Origin: Persicaria tinctoria
Taxonomy: Eukaryota > Streptophyta > Magnoliopsida > Caryophyllales > Polygonaceae
DNA length: 64,000 nt
Direction: 5' to 3'
NCBI GenBank assembly: GCA_037127255.1
Contig: JBANSL010000014.1
Coordinates: 1,800,501 to 1,864,500, forward strand
The position numbers and the translations under genes were made by a program. Shown here piece by piece: positions 1 through 11,090 of this stretch. The notes under the pieces are model-generated. The model worked only from the letters and a program-made list of their open reading frames with translations, did not search any database and was not told where the DNA came from. How positions within the stretch are numbered: position 1 is the first letter of the stretch; each line of letters opens with the position of its first letter.

Positions 1-440
1 AACTCTCAAGCGACGAACCTTAATGTAATACCCATCCTTGTCGAAATATTGTAATACCCATCCTCGTCGAAATAAACACAAATATATTATTCTTAACTAA
101 TTAACTATTTTATTTTTTATTTTTTTAAATATCTAAATTTAGTATTGGACCAAATGAAAATATTTAGAAAATTAAACTAAGATATTGATTAACTAACTAA
201 TCCATAAATAAATAAAATTATATATGAAAAAAAAAACCAAAATCCACCAATGCAATCCATCCATCCATATATACAAACCTAAATTCCTTATAGTGATCCA
301 AAAAAAAAAAAATTCCTTATTGGACCCAATCAAGTGACTGAACAAACATATCCCCTCAAAATCCCCAATTTAATCAGCCGTGTGGAGAAACAGAAACCCT
401 GGACCAAAATTAGGGTTTAATCACACCGATCGTCTCTCCC
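1..440. other. AT-rich upstream region of the RING gene
   Basis: No coding signal. The stretch is AT-rich with short A runs. The last 100 bases before the RING-H2 start codon become less AT-rich and are probably the promoter and 5' leader of that gene. No clear TATA position could be fixed. Confidence 0.4.
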
Positions 441-1127
441 ATGGCTAATCCACACTATCTGGTCACCGGAACCCCGAAAGTGGACTCCTTCGACGTGAAG
501 GTGGGGCCCACCCTCTCGTCGCCGGCCCTCTCCGACCACCCCTTCGCCCCGTGGGGCCCCGTCACCAAATTCTACGTCCGCTTCGCAATCCACCCCGTCC
601 GCCAGTTCTGCTTCGACGCGCCGCGCCGCCCGGAGCACCACGCGCTCCCGGCGGTCCAGTTCGGCGTCGTGCTCGCACGCGCCTACGAGGGCCGCGCCAA
701 CCTCTGCATCTGGGAGGGCCAGATCCTCGACGCCGTCCTCCGCGCCCCCGGCATCACCCCCAACGCCGCCAAGCTGATCGCGCGGGCGATCTACGACCGC
801 GTCGAGTCGACCCCTCGGACGACATTGACTCGCCAAGTCGACGTCGAGATGGACGTCGTGACGCCCTACTTCGTGCAGGGCGATCACCGGTTCGACATAG
901 TATCAGTGCCAGTCCAGTCCCGTGGATTGATCATGGCCCGGGAGAGGGCCGATTGCGGCATTTGCTCGGAGCCCTTGGTGAAGGAGCTGGTGGTGAGGCG
1001 CGCCGAGTGCTCGCATTCTTTCCATTGCGAGTGCCTATCGGGTCTTGTTCAGAGCGGGTCAAGGATTTGCCCTATTTGTCGAGCCGAGTTCAGGTCGAGC
1101 CAGGTACACAAACTAGCTAGGGCTTAA
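441..1127 (+). CDS. RING-H2 zinc finger protein, probable E3 ubiquitin ligase
   Basis: Single-exon reading frame of 228 residues. The C-terminal part holds a RING-H2 finger at about residues 172-213, with ligands in the order C-x2-C-x14-C-x-H-x2-H-x2-C-x11-C-x2-C, so both zinc sites are complete. This architecture normally recruits an E2 enzyme and acts as a ubiquitin ligase. The first 150 residues match no domain I recognise and show no signal peptide or membrane segment, so a soluble nuclear or cytosolic protein is likely. The coding part is strikingly GC-rich against AT-rich flanks, as is common in intronless plant RING genes. The start chosen is the first ATG after the leader. Substrate and pathway cannot be read from the sequence. 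Confidence 0.85.
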   Translation: MANPHYLVTGTPKVDSFDVKVGPTLSSPALSDHPFAPWGPVTKFYVRFAIHPVRQFCFDAPRRPEHHALPAVQFGVVLARAYEGRANLCIWEGQILDAVLRAPGITPNAAKLIARAIYDRVESTPRTTLTRQVDVEMDVVTPYFVQGDHRFDIVSVPVQSRGLIMARERADCGICSEPLVKELVVRRAECSHSFHCECLSGLVQSGSRICPICRAEFRSSQVHKLARA

Positions 1128-2436
1128 GTAGTATGAGCTACCCTTGATTAGGGTTTTTAATTAAGCTTTTTTTAATGCATAAATTACATGATTAGGGTTT
1201 TGATGTTAAGATCATCTTGATTAGGGTTTTCAAGGGTTATGATTTGATTTGAATCTTTGATCTATGTACTTTATAAAACGATGATTTGATAATGTTATAT
1301 ATGCATACTAGCTACTAGTTACTATACTTATGTTCTCATGTTTTAAGGTTTTGCATTTTTAATTTTGGTGATTTAGGATAACTTGAATCATGAATTTTTA
1401 GGGTTTTGAATGGATTTGAATCCGGTAGAGATGTTATGGCATTCTACATATATGTTATAATTTTCGGATCCGATAGACTTGTAAATAGTTATTCTTGATT
1501 ATTTGAATTGATAGGGAAAATGCAGATCTAACTCTCCGTTACAATAACAAAAACGATCTTCCTAACCTATATCATTTGTAATTGACCATCCCACACGGAA
1601 ACACCAAAGTTAGGGAAATGATGTGTACTACTAAACTTCTCCGACCTGATAGATGCGGGATATATTGGAATGATTGTTGTTGTTGTTGTTTGCAATTGAA
1701 CATCCATGTCCATAACATCCATGTCCATATTGCCTAACTGTTAAACAGTGTGAAAATACCATTTTATTTTGCTCCTCTTAATTTTAATGATCTTTTGGTT
1801 ATCATTATTAAATTAGAAATTAGCCAGTATTGAAAATTTATAAGTAGTTGCATTTTCATTTTTGTGAGCCTTAATCTATGTGTATGTATTTGGCACTGGT
1901 GTTGAATTCGGAGGCTCTGTGTCAAAACTCAATAGAGCCTCGGAATAAGAAATTAAAGAACAAATCAATCTGGGTGTTACTTAAGGTGTATTTGATTAGT
2001 TGCTGTGATATTGCACAAACCAAAGATTATACATTAAAAATAAATTGTACTGTTAAAAAAAAAAGTGGCATGTTTTAGATAGAAAGTATCAGATCTGTGT
2101 TATAATATTTCTTATGTTTTAATTTCAAGTTATGGTATGCTTTTTTTCTTTCTTTTGTTTAGTTGTATAAATAGATAGTTCTTCTGTCAATTATTTGACT
2201 CCTTAATCTCTATTAATTCTTGTCTGAAATATAGAATTATGTACAAGAGTATTACTCCCTTTATTTGGTAAAATAAGGGTGTTTATTATTTACAAATGGT
2301 TTTTTAAATAATAAAAAAATTATATAAAATATTAATATTTTTATTAGTTTTTTCATAACTTATAAAATTAATTAATAAAAAAATAATATTTTAGATAATT
2401 TTTATCATTTTATAAAAAAACGTAAATCATAAATGA
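1128..2436. other. intergenic, 3' flank of the RING gene
   Basis: Contains the 3' untranslated region of the RING gene with several short tracts reading TTAGGGTTT-like, then AT-rich DNA. Short reading frames here lack codon bias or family resemblance. From about 2250 the sequence resembles degraded inverted-repeat transposon DNA. Confidence 0.4.
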
Positions 2437-2499
2437 TACTCCCTCCGTTCGAAAAAACATACTCCTATTTACTCACGTTTTTTTAGATAGTACGGAGTA
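2437..2499. repeat. Stowaway-like MITE terminus or mini-element
   Basis: Starts with TACTCCCTCCGTTCG, the classical Stowaway-type (Tc1/mariner MITE) terminal sequence, and ends in ACGGAGTA, roughly its reverse complement, 63 bases later. It is either an internally deleted Stowaway or one end of a larger decayed copy, since related AT-rich inverted sequence extends on both sides (about 2253-2590). Confidence 0.5.
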
Positions 2500-2599
2500 A
2501 AACCTATATAAAATAGTAATTATAAAATTGTTAAAAATAATTATATAAAAATAAATATTTTTATATAATTTTTATTAATAAATACTACTTCTAACATTT

Positions 2600-3640
2600 T
2601 GCCGAAGTGATTGGGTATTGCTTTAAAATATGTAAAGATTGGGGAGGTGTGCCCTTAGCCAGAAAGCAATTGACCTTTTCATGGTATTCCTTTGACGTTG
2701 CTTTCATAGTCAAACTACAATTTGTCTTAAATCAATAAATCTTGGGGGCAGTGCTTCACAGTCTATATAAACTTGTTGACTTTAACTAGGCCCAGTCTGC
2801 CACGTGGCTTTTCTCCTACGTTACGCTTAGGTTATGGGCCCACCTCCCTCTTCCCCAATTACCATCGTTAAGACTTTCTTACTTAGCTGGTAATCTCATT
2901 TTCGTCTACTTTGATATATAACCTTGTTTGACCTAAAAACATCTCTTGTGCTCATTTTGTGTATGTAAAATGTGATAATCCGCATCTCTTACTATAGGAT
3001 GATGATGTGAATAGGACGAGGATGCAACGACAGAGGAAGCGATTTCAGGGAAATTGTGGCTGTGATCCAACTCACTTATTTATCCACAGACGAGAGCACC
3101 AAGGGTGTAGAAGAGACGGATTTCACGAGCAATACAACATGTTGGTGTTGAGCTATGTGGCCTCGTCGTCAAACTCTAAACTACCGAATCTGCCCCATCT
3201 CACGACCAACAAGAGGTGCCGGTGTTAGCGAACATGGCCCTTATGTTTTTGCTTTCTTGCGTCGAGTTTGAAACCTTTCAAACGATACTTAGGTTTAAGT
3301 TTACATATAGGATTAGGTTTACTTATAGACCCGTTTTTATTGATGTTCAAACTGCAGTTTGCCTATATGAGGATTAGAGCATATTTGACTTTTTTTATTA
3401 AAAAAAAAATAGTAGTAATTCATGAAACGTGACACTTATTATCGAATGTGAGTTTATTATCAACTCAACTCGACTCCTATACATTATTGTAATGGTTACT
3501 TTGAGTTAATAGATTCTGAATTGTTAGTTCTTTTGTAATATAGATTATGTGCTCACTGAATCCTTGGTGATCTAAAACCCGCCTTCAGTCGTCCAAGTTT
3601 GTGTTTAGCATGGTAATTTTAAATAAGTAATACAATATAA
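2600..3640. other. intergenic region without a supported gene
   Basis: A 73-codon open frame at 3007-3228 is preceded by TATAGGATG and lies in slightly GC-richer DNA, but I recognise no domain and see no splice context. It could be a gene fragment. The rest is AT-rich and non-coding. Confidence 0.35.
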
Positions 3641-3880
3641 CCTATGTTTTGAAGCTCTCGAGATGAATTATAATATGTGAATACCAATCTAAGTAAAATA
3701 TAAAAGTATTATAATATATTGAAATAAAATTAAAGTGATTAATACATCTATCATTTTCAAACATTCATAATTTTTTACTTAGATGTCGGATTAGGGCGTA
3801 TGGTATGTCAAGTCGAAGCTATTGACGAGGAGAATACACCTAGGTAATTTGTCAGATGAGGGAGGGTGCACGGGGAGAGC
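3640..3880. repeat. dispersed repeat, copy 1
   Basis: About 240 bases clearly related to 15600-15886. Both contain a block reading approximately GAAGCTATCGACGAG, followed by GTAATTCGTCGGATGAGG. The second copy runs on to a terminus that reads CGGAGCTAGG on the opposite strand. This looks like a dispersed non-autonomous transposon or an LTR fragment; no coding capacity is present. Confidence 0.55.
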
Positions 3881-4617
3881 CTCTGGTTATAACAAACACA
3901 CTTGGGTTGTGGTTTACTCGTAGTTGACCACACCCAAATTATTGCCTCGTATCCAAAAAAAAAGATACACTTCCTCTTTGGTGTGCCCGAGACTAATCTA
4001 ACTTAAGATTAATCTAGATGAAATTTTAACCTTTATGGATAGATTAAAAGAGTAAATTCTCGTTTGAGATGACAAATTACATAGAGTTGTAAAACTATTT
4101 CTTTGAAAACTGCGAACAGCTTTATCATGAGATTCATGATTCTTTAAAAAGCTCCAATAAACTTGTGCCAACAGGTACTCAGTGGTTCAAGAGACTAAAA
4201 AATTAATATTTGCAAAAAATCAAAGAAAAACCAATCAAGATCAAAGACACAATCAAAATGGATAGATATGACAATAATATGATTAAGCTCGAGAAACTAA
4301 TGTCCGAACATAGGCATCATAGTTAGGCATGTAATTCCTCTGTTATAAGCTAAAAACTATATAAAATATCAATATTTTTATTTTTTATGTATAATTTCAT
4401 ACTTATTATTATTAACTAGTAGTATAAAAATTATTTTAAATAAAAATAAAAATGTTGTAATATTTTACAAAGTGTTAAAATATCAATTGACATGTTTTTT
4501 GAGATTGTTGATTGACACTTGATAGGCCCAAACAAGGGAAAGCCAACGGCTACTTGTTGAAATTACCGAACAAGGAAACAACAAAGAGATCAGAAATTTC
4601 CAAACCATCCCTTCATC
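3881..4617. other. intergenic; decayed MITE near 4325-4515
   Basis: Non-coding. The part around 4325-4515 shows the AT-rich interior (TAAAAACTATATAAAATATCAATATTTTTATT-like) shared with the MITEs at 61548 and 63437, so it is probably an old member of that family. The last 100 bases are the upstream region of the next gene. Confidence 0.4.
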
Positions 4618-5922
4618 ATGAAACCCACATTTCTCAATCTATCCACTCCTAATCGCTCACCCATCGCTTTCAGTGCCCTCAGAGGAGCGAATTTGCCTTC
4701 CAAATATGATTGCGGTCCCAATTTCGTCACCGAATCTCCAAATCCCCAATTCACCAAGCGTCTCCATTTGATTACCCTTTGTTCTTCCAGTAATTGCCCC
4801 AATTCAACGACCCAATTTCCAATAGCTGGAAGATCAAACCCTAGGGGCAATTCAATTTCTGGGGTGAATGAAAGGGGGAATCAATGGAAATCGGAAATTC
4901 GGAACCCAATTGTGCCTCCGGTTGTTTCCAATTGGAGATCGAGCTTCAGCCTCAGGGAGAACACATTCCTCCTCCTGGTCTTCATGGCTTCCATGGTAGT
5001 ACGAAAGTTTCGATCTTTGTTTTGTTTTCTTTAGTATTTCGTGTTCAATTAAACCTCTCTTTAAATTTGGGGTAAAACCCTTAAATTTCAGCATGTTGTA
5101 AATGCAGACATCAATGGCGTTCATCAGCCTCGTTGCAGCCGCTGTTCCGACGCTATATGCAAGTTCTCTTTCACACTGTCTTTCAGATTTCCACATGATA
5201 TAATTTTGCTCATTTTGTTGAAAAATTCAGCCTCAAATTGCTTGGAATTGGGTAATCTTAGTCAGATACGAGAATGCATTCTGTAACAGTAATGAAACCG
5301 AACATCTGAAACAAAAGATTAGATGGATGAAACCATGAAATTGACTCTTTCTGTTTTCCTACTTAGGCAATCAGGAGAGCTGCTGTATCATTTGCTGAGC
5401 TCGTCGATATGGCCAAATTAGAGCTCCCTAATACGATGGCGGCTATTAGACTCTCAAGCATGGAAATCAGTGATCTTACATTGGAGTTAAATGACTTAAA
5501 GTATGTGCAACACCTACTGAACCTCTTGTTTATTATGTATACCATGTTCAGTGCGCATTTCGTATGGTGTTTTTTGTGTATTCCCTTCCAGACAAGATAT
5601 ATCAGAAAGGGTTCCTAAATCGGCTCAAGCTTTTGAAGAATCCGAAGCTGGAAACCAGATTGGGGCAATTTCTTGCCACCAAAGTATATGTGAGCCTTTA
5701 GACTTATTTTTGGGACCAATAGCTTTTGTCAAGTTGCGTTACCGATTGTCAGATGATACATTTTGGTACTGGATTTCAGCAATGGTACATGAGAGGGCAA
5801 AGGTTCTTGGCATCTCCTCGCAACCTGTTGTGTTTGGTGCCAGAAAGAGGACTTTTTGTGCTATTGTGAAACTTACAAGTGCCCCTACGAATATCATCTC
5901 TCGAGAAGGTCTAACCCTGTGA
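4618..5922 (+). CDS. probable plastid-targeted membrane protein of unknown function
   Basis: Modelled as join(4618..4995, 5108..5158, 5367..5500, 5592..5683, 5780..5922), 265 residues, in frame throughout. Residues 1 to about 105 are Ser/Thr/Asn-rich and lack acidic clusters, like a chloroplast transit region. A hydrophobic segment follows (about 113-143, ending AAAVPTLYA). A conserved helical block then reads AIRRAAVSFAELVDMA and MAAIRLSSMEISDLTLEL. The C-terminal part contains DISERVPKSAQAFEE and a short block ending NIISREG. I recall this block order from conserved plant proteins annotated only as transmembrane proteins, so no function is assigned. The second intron appears to use a GC donor (TAT|GCAAGT); a GT donor nearby breaks the frame. 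Introns are short (82-208 bases). Confidence 0.72.
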
Positions 5923-6741
5923 GTAATGGTGATGAGATGATAGCGATGAATCTGACTTTTCGGAGTTCTGAAGAATTTTCTGTGCAAGGTCAATGTATAT
6001 ACACATATGCAAGATAGTTAATACAAAGTCAATGTATATTCACAGATGGATTTGTATTCCTTCATCAATGAAAATCATGATATGTATATTCAGTACCTTG
6101 TTTCTATCCTGTGCAACTCTACCGTAAGAGGGGAAGTGGCGTAAACTCAACTCTTCGTTTTGCGACTCATTGCAGACGCACACTAGATTGGCACATTTTA
6201 TTCAGTGTATTTGAAGTACTGACTGCTAAGGGAAAGAAGAAAAGCATCTGACTTTCTTCATGCACAAAAATCAGACTTTCAAAGGAGTTTTTAGATCCCA
6301 TTTCAGACAGTATACAACTGAAAATTTTATACTTCACAAGAAAAATGCTAACTTTTTAACGCAGCTGATTGATTTCACATGATTCTGCAATGCACATTCC
6401 ACAATTCTACAAAAAAGATTGATGTTCCTTCCAAAACGGTTAGAGCTGTTTAGTTTTGCTACTTTTTAGACATCTGAAATCCAGAGCATTTTGTTTTTAA
6501 ACAAGGATAAACACAATGGAGTGTATGTTGAATAGAAAAGATCAATAGGGAAAAGGGGGATCCACTGCATGAAAGAAACCGTTCGAAATGTCTGTTTCAA
6601 AGCATCTCCGGCCTCTCCATGATGACATTTGGTTGTGAGCGGGAATTCTTGTATTGAAACCATGTTCAGGATGACGAATGCCAGCTTTCTGGGTGTGAAT
6701 GCGGTGTTTGCAAAGAATTACTCCATGCTGTTTTATACTTC
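5923..6741. other. convergent intergenic region
   Basis: Lies between the stop codons of two converging genes and should hold both 3' untranslated regions. Open frames on the minus strand here are continuations of the last TrpRS exon in wrong frames. No other gene is seen. Confidence 0.5.
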
Positions 6742-9700
6742 CTAGTTGAACATGTTGGGGAGCGGCCTCACTGCCATGAAAGCATCTACCATCTACCAAG
6801 TTCACAAGAAAATCGCATGAGACTGACCAGGAACAAATAAACAACGGCCTTAATCATGACAGAAATAAAGGCTGAAGATTACATCATACAGTCGTTGACA
6901 CACAATCGATTTAACGTCAACCTATAGAGATTTCATGATGTATTAGAAAAGAACATACCTCCTCAGTTACAGCTGCCCGAGCTCTACGATGTCTTTCTAC
7001 CAACTCAGTCAAAACTGTTATAAGACGTTGCTTTACTTCACCGGTCAGCATGCAGCCTGCTCCATACTCCTACAGAAGTAAGTACCAGTTAATATTTAAT
7101 AAAATTTTAAGACCAACAACTCTCTACCAAGTTGTCCGGGATGCATCAAAGGCAGATTTGTGGAGCATTGTAGCTAACCTGCCGTATATGTTCAAGCTCA
7201 TCATCGTCCTCCAAGAAAAATCCGAGGTATTTAATTGGTATATCAACCTAATAAATGGGGAAACCGATACAGTATTACAGTACTGTTGCTAACGTTCAGA
7301 TACAAAACAATAACTGGTCAAAACTAGATATGCCTTTCTATTCAACATAGTATACGCATATTAGTAATAGAGAAGCCTCTAAGCCAGATAATGCAAAGCA
7401 TAAAATACCTCTAGATTTGCACCAAATTTCCTATGTTTCTCGATGGAATCTTGTCCACCAGAGAATGCATACCTGTTTATCTGCATTCCAAGAGCCAACA
7501 GTAATTAATCCTTTCAAGGCAAAACTGAACTGTTAAGATCAGGTTGATGGCAGATTCACATTAACAAACTATCAGCACACTATGCCGTCAATGTGAAGTT
7601 CAACAAAGAGCTCTCAACAAACAAATTAATATATTTCATGATTAAGCTATAGTTTATGATAATCTTAAAATGCCTAGTCTGGTTCATACAACATCCTACT
7701 GAAACTATTTGGATCTTCCATAAAAAGAAGAGATTACAAACCAGTTAAGAGCAACAAGACGGCAATATAATACCAATCTTCTAAGCATAATTAAGACGAC
7801 TAAACAAATTGCAGTATAGAATTGAATATATTTAATTGGAAACTGACTAGTATAGAAGACAAAGACCTTGTTCTTTATATCCTTGGCTGAATCAGTCACA
7901 TATATAGCAGAATTTGGATCACTAGCAGACATTTTCCCACTCTCACCCTGCAAAACATATAATTGATATTAAACATGAGAGATCAAGAAACATAATGTTT
8001 AAAGAGAGATTGACTGGAGTGAGCACTGAGCACAAACGTACAAGATTTTTCAACATAATTTATTGAGCAGGGAGAGTCACTAGAAAAATAAAGTCACAAT
8101 TTGAACCATCAAAAGAATACCCTAGAGCATGATTAAAATCTTTAATATTTATAGCATACCTGAAGAGCAGGAAAGAAGGAAGATTCAATTAGTGCAGGTT
8201 TTTCATAACCTATCCGAGGCGCAACATCTCTTGTCATTCTAAAATAAGGATCCTGAAAGGTCGCCAAAAAATGAACAGTAAAGAAATTAATTATACAAAA
8301 GAGGAAATCAACAATCTTTTACAAAATCATATAGTATATGAAATGAATGAAGAAGGAGAATCCCAGACACGAGTATTCAAAAGACACAAGAAACAGTGAC
8401 AAAAACAAGTGGAGTATTACTCGCCAATCAGAAGCTAAAAAGGCATACTGGAAAGAAAATGCCAAACCTGGTCAATAGCACAAGGAATTAAACACCGAAG
8501 TTTATCTTTGCCACGGAATAGATGGGGAAATGAACTGGGGAAGGATGGAACAGCCTGCACAATTACAAGTTATATTTTTTAAAAATGTAACGACTGCCAA
8601 ATATTAACAAAGCAATTATACAACTGGAGAAGCTAGCAATCGGTCATGTGGTTTAGCATGAGAAGCGAAAGATTAACAAAGGTACCTGGATAGGTGGGAA
8701 ACTAATTTTCCCAATGTGGTCCTCATTGGTGAAACCAAATATACCAACAACCTGAATAGAGTGTCACAGCATGAATTGCATATTCAAAGGGAGATTGAAC
8801 AATACTAAAGCAACTGACACTCTGAAAAAAGATACAATTACCTTATTGTAAGTGACACACTTTGAAACTCTGACCATATTCTTGTAGAATTCACTGAAAT
8901 GCAGATGATTAACATTCAGAACAGAATCCCTTTTTAACAGAAAATGTATATTGACCAACCCCACAAAATCCTTTGATATTAGTGAGCTAGATTCTTACCC
9001 GCCAACATAATCAAAATCAGAGAAAATGAAAGTCCTGGAGACGTCGAATCCACAAGCAATAATGTCCTTTGCATTCTCACGCGCAAGCCTCATGCACTCC
9101 TCCACAGACAAATTCTTCCACATACACTTCTCATCGTCAGTCAATTGTATAACCAATGGGACCTTAAATGCATCCTGCAGATACCTACACCCATCTACTA
9201 TTACTCAAAAGCATAATCTGAACTAAGCTACAATTATACTCCAAAAGCAACCACTTTTAACATATGTTGAGAGTAAAAATGTTTCAACTATTAGTAAGGA
9301 TCCTTTGCATGATTGTTTATATTGTAGGTACTTGCAATGCAAAGACAAACCCTAGAATGCAAAGAGTTTCAATTCAGTCTTTATCAAATCAGCCAAAGAA
9401 GAAATGAAATCAACGAACAATCAAATAAGAAATTACTTTGTAAACATGAATGGAATCAAATGGCCCAAATGCAGGGCTTCTGAAGACGGTCCTCTGCCTG
9501 TGTACAGGTAGAACTTGTCCCCTCTCTCGTAAGCATCCAGAATTTCAGTAAAATCTCTGTCAATCAAACAAAAACCCTAAAATCTCAAATGTTTGAAACC
9601 AGGAGAAACTCGAAACAAATTAGAGAATACCAATGCGAGGCAGGAAAAAAAGGGAGAGACCTGTGAGCAAAGAATACGCCCCGACGAAGGAAAATGTGAG

Positions 9701-9878
9701 GGGGGCGGGAGGTGAGGCGGCGGACGCGGTCAATGATGGAGGAATCGAGTCTCTGGCACCCAAATTGGTCAATAAGCTTGTCGTAGTCGATCTTGCCGCC
9801 GTCCTTAGCAGACACCTCCCATGGGTTTACCACCTGCTCTTCTTCATCGTTCTTTTGGACTTCTCTCTCCGTCTCCAT
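6742..9878 (-). CDS. tryptophanyl-tRNA synthetase, cytosolic type
   Basis: Modelled as complement(join(6742..6792, 6959..7069, 7179..7247, 7409..7480, 7867..7947, 8160..8252, 8468..8554, 8686..8751, 8842..8893, 8999..9184, 9437..9556, 9661..9878)): twelve exons, 401 residues, every junction in phase with GT-AG borders. It is a class I synthetase that charges tRNA-Trp with tryptophan using ATP. Signatures seen are HLGH at residues 102-105 (HIGH motif) and KMSAS at 279-283 (KMSKS loop), with family blocks VNPWEV near the N terminus, LTDDEKC-type sequence in exon 3 and [13 protein letters not shown] in exon 4. There is no N-terminal transit peptide and no WHEP domain, as expected for the plant cytosolic enzyme of about 400 residues. 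The start is the first ATG of the acidic N-terminal segment. The gene converges with the plastid protein gene and looks intact. Confidence 0.95.
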
Positions 9879-10677
9879 CTCTTGCCGCCGCCGACTAGCT
9901 TCTCGAGGATGGACTACAAATCAGTGGCGGAGCTAGGAATTTCACTAGGGTGCTGGAAACTCAAAAGGCCGATAAACATTTTTGCTTATATACTAATGAA
10001 AAAAGACAACAAAAATACATTACTGCAAACCAATTAAATACCACAAATCATTTCAATCTACAAACGAGTTCACTACTACGAACCAATTCAATACTACAAA
10101 CGAGCTCTTAGGAAAGATAAAGGGGGTAAACCATCCTTGACAAACACTCCGTCTCCATGTTTTGGTCCTAAATCACCTTTGAAAAGATAACATCAAAACA
10201 ATACGTAGCATCTTTAGAAACTCTATACTCCAACCAATCTCTATCCTTAAACCACATCAATTCTAACATTTGGAGACTGAGCAACTAGAAGACCCAAAAC
10301 TTGAAATTGGAATCGATGGATTCTTAGTTCGAGTAACAAATTTCTTAATTTTTATCCTGTAATAACAATCCATTCAAAAGCCACAAAATGAACTTTCTAT
10401 TCTTCTATTAAAAAATCAGAGGTTCAGGGAATTGATTCTCAAATTTCACAAAGCCTAACTATCCCGATTCAGAAATTGCACTTCAATTTCTTAAACTTTA
10501 ACATAGGAAAGTGGAAATATACCTTTGAATCGAAACTCAAGAGGTTAATCAATCCTGAATACTTGATTGTGTCCAACAGTCGAAGGCGGCCAACCGGGGT
10601 CGAAGGTTGCGGGCGGCGGGAGGAGGGACTGGATTCGCGTTCAGCGTTCGTCTGTCTCCTGCCTGGGTGCGGCTGAA
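9879..10677. other. TrpRS promoter region with a transposon terminus
   Basis: Upstream of the TrpRS gene. At about 9923 the sequence CAGTGGCGGAGCTAGG appears; this kind of end is frequent at plant transposon termini, so an element probably begins about 45 bases upstream of the TrpRS start codon. GC-richer sequence at 10585-10675 could belong to a displaced 5' leader or promoter. No separate gene is supported. Confidence 0.4.
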
Positions 10678-10770
10678 TCTCTATCTATATCTATATATAA
10701 AAGGGAGGATCCCCTTATGAACAGTACCTTTTAAAGACAGCTGGCAGTATTTCGTTGGATGAAATTGAGT
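10678..10770 (+). mobile_element. possible Helitron 5' terminus, copy 1
   Basis: TCTATATCTATATATAAAAG followed by a block resembling CTTATGAACAGTACCTTTTAAAGAC and CAGTATTTCG. A clearly related block occurs at 16219-16300. A start in TC with TATATAAAAG is typical of plant Helitron 5' ends. No convincing CTAG 3' end was located, so element length is unknown. Confidence 0.45.
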
Positions 10771-10859
10771 AATTTGGGCTCTACTTGGGCTTTTGTGAAT
10801 GGGCTTGCGTTGGTCCATATAGATAGCTGCAAAAATCTGACTGAGAATCGACCTCAACC

Positions 10860-11090
10860 ATCACACTTATCTTCTCGTCTGCGGGTCTCCATCGTCGACG
10901 GTTGTATTCTGATTCTGACGCCGCTCCCGGCTCCTCCTCCACCGAACTTCGCTTCCGGCTCCTTGCCTCCTCCTCCACCAGACTGTCAGCATATGCCCTC
11001 CTCGCTCCTGTACACCTTACGCAACACTACATCAATCAAACTTCTTCTTCCCTTCCCAATTCCAAATCCGATTTCGCTAAATTGATAAGG
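10860..11090 (+). pseudogene. unidentified exon-like fragment
   Basis: A GC-richer stretch with an open frame through TCGTCGACGG and a run of Pro/Ser-rich codons, ending at a good splice donor (AAG|GTGAGT near 11090). AT-rich intron-like sequence with T-rich tracts follows. It looks like the first exon of some gene, possibly captured by the putative Helitron that starts just upstream. The product is not recognised and no following exon could be joined with confidence. Confidence 0.3.

Noticed and set aside
417..887. 156-codon open frame antisense to the RING gene
   Set aside because: It mirrors GC-rich codons of the plus-strand gene, with Asp/Arg/Gly-rich low-complexity content and no domain.
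551..1120. 189-codon frame overlapping the RING gene
   Set aside because: An Arg/Pro-rich out-of-frame shadow; the RING motif is only in the 441-1127 frame.
6466..6844. Minus-strand frames of 65 and 100 codons beyond the TrpRS stop
   Set aside because: The final TrpRS exon ends at 6742 in a different frame; these are 3' untranslated or intronic readings.
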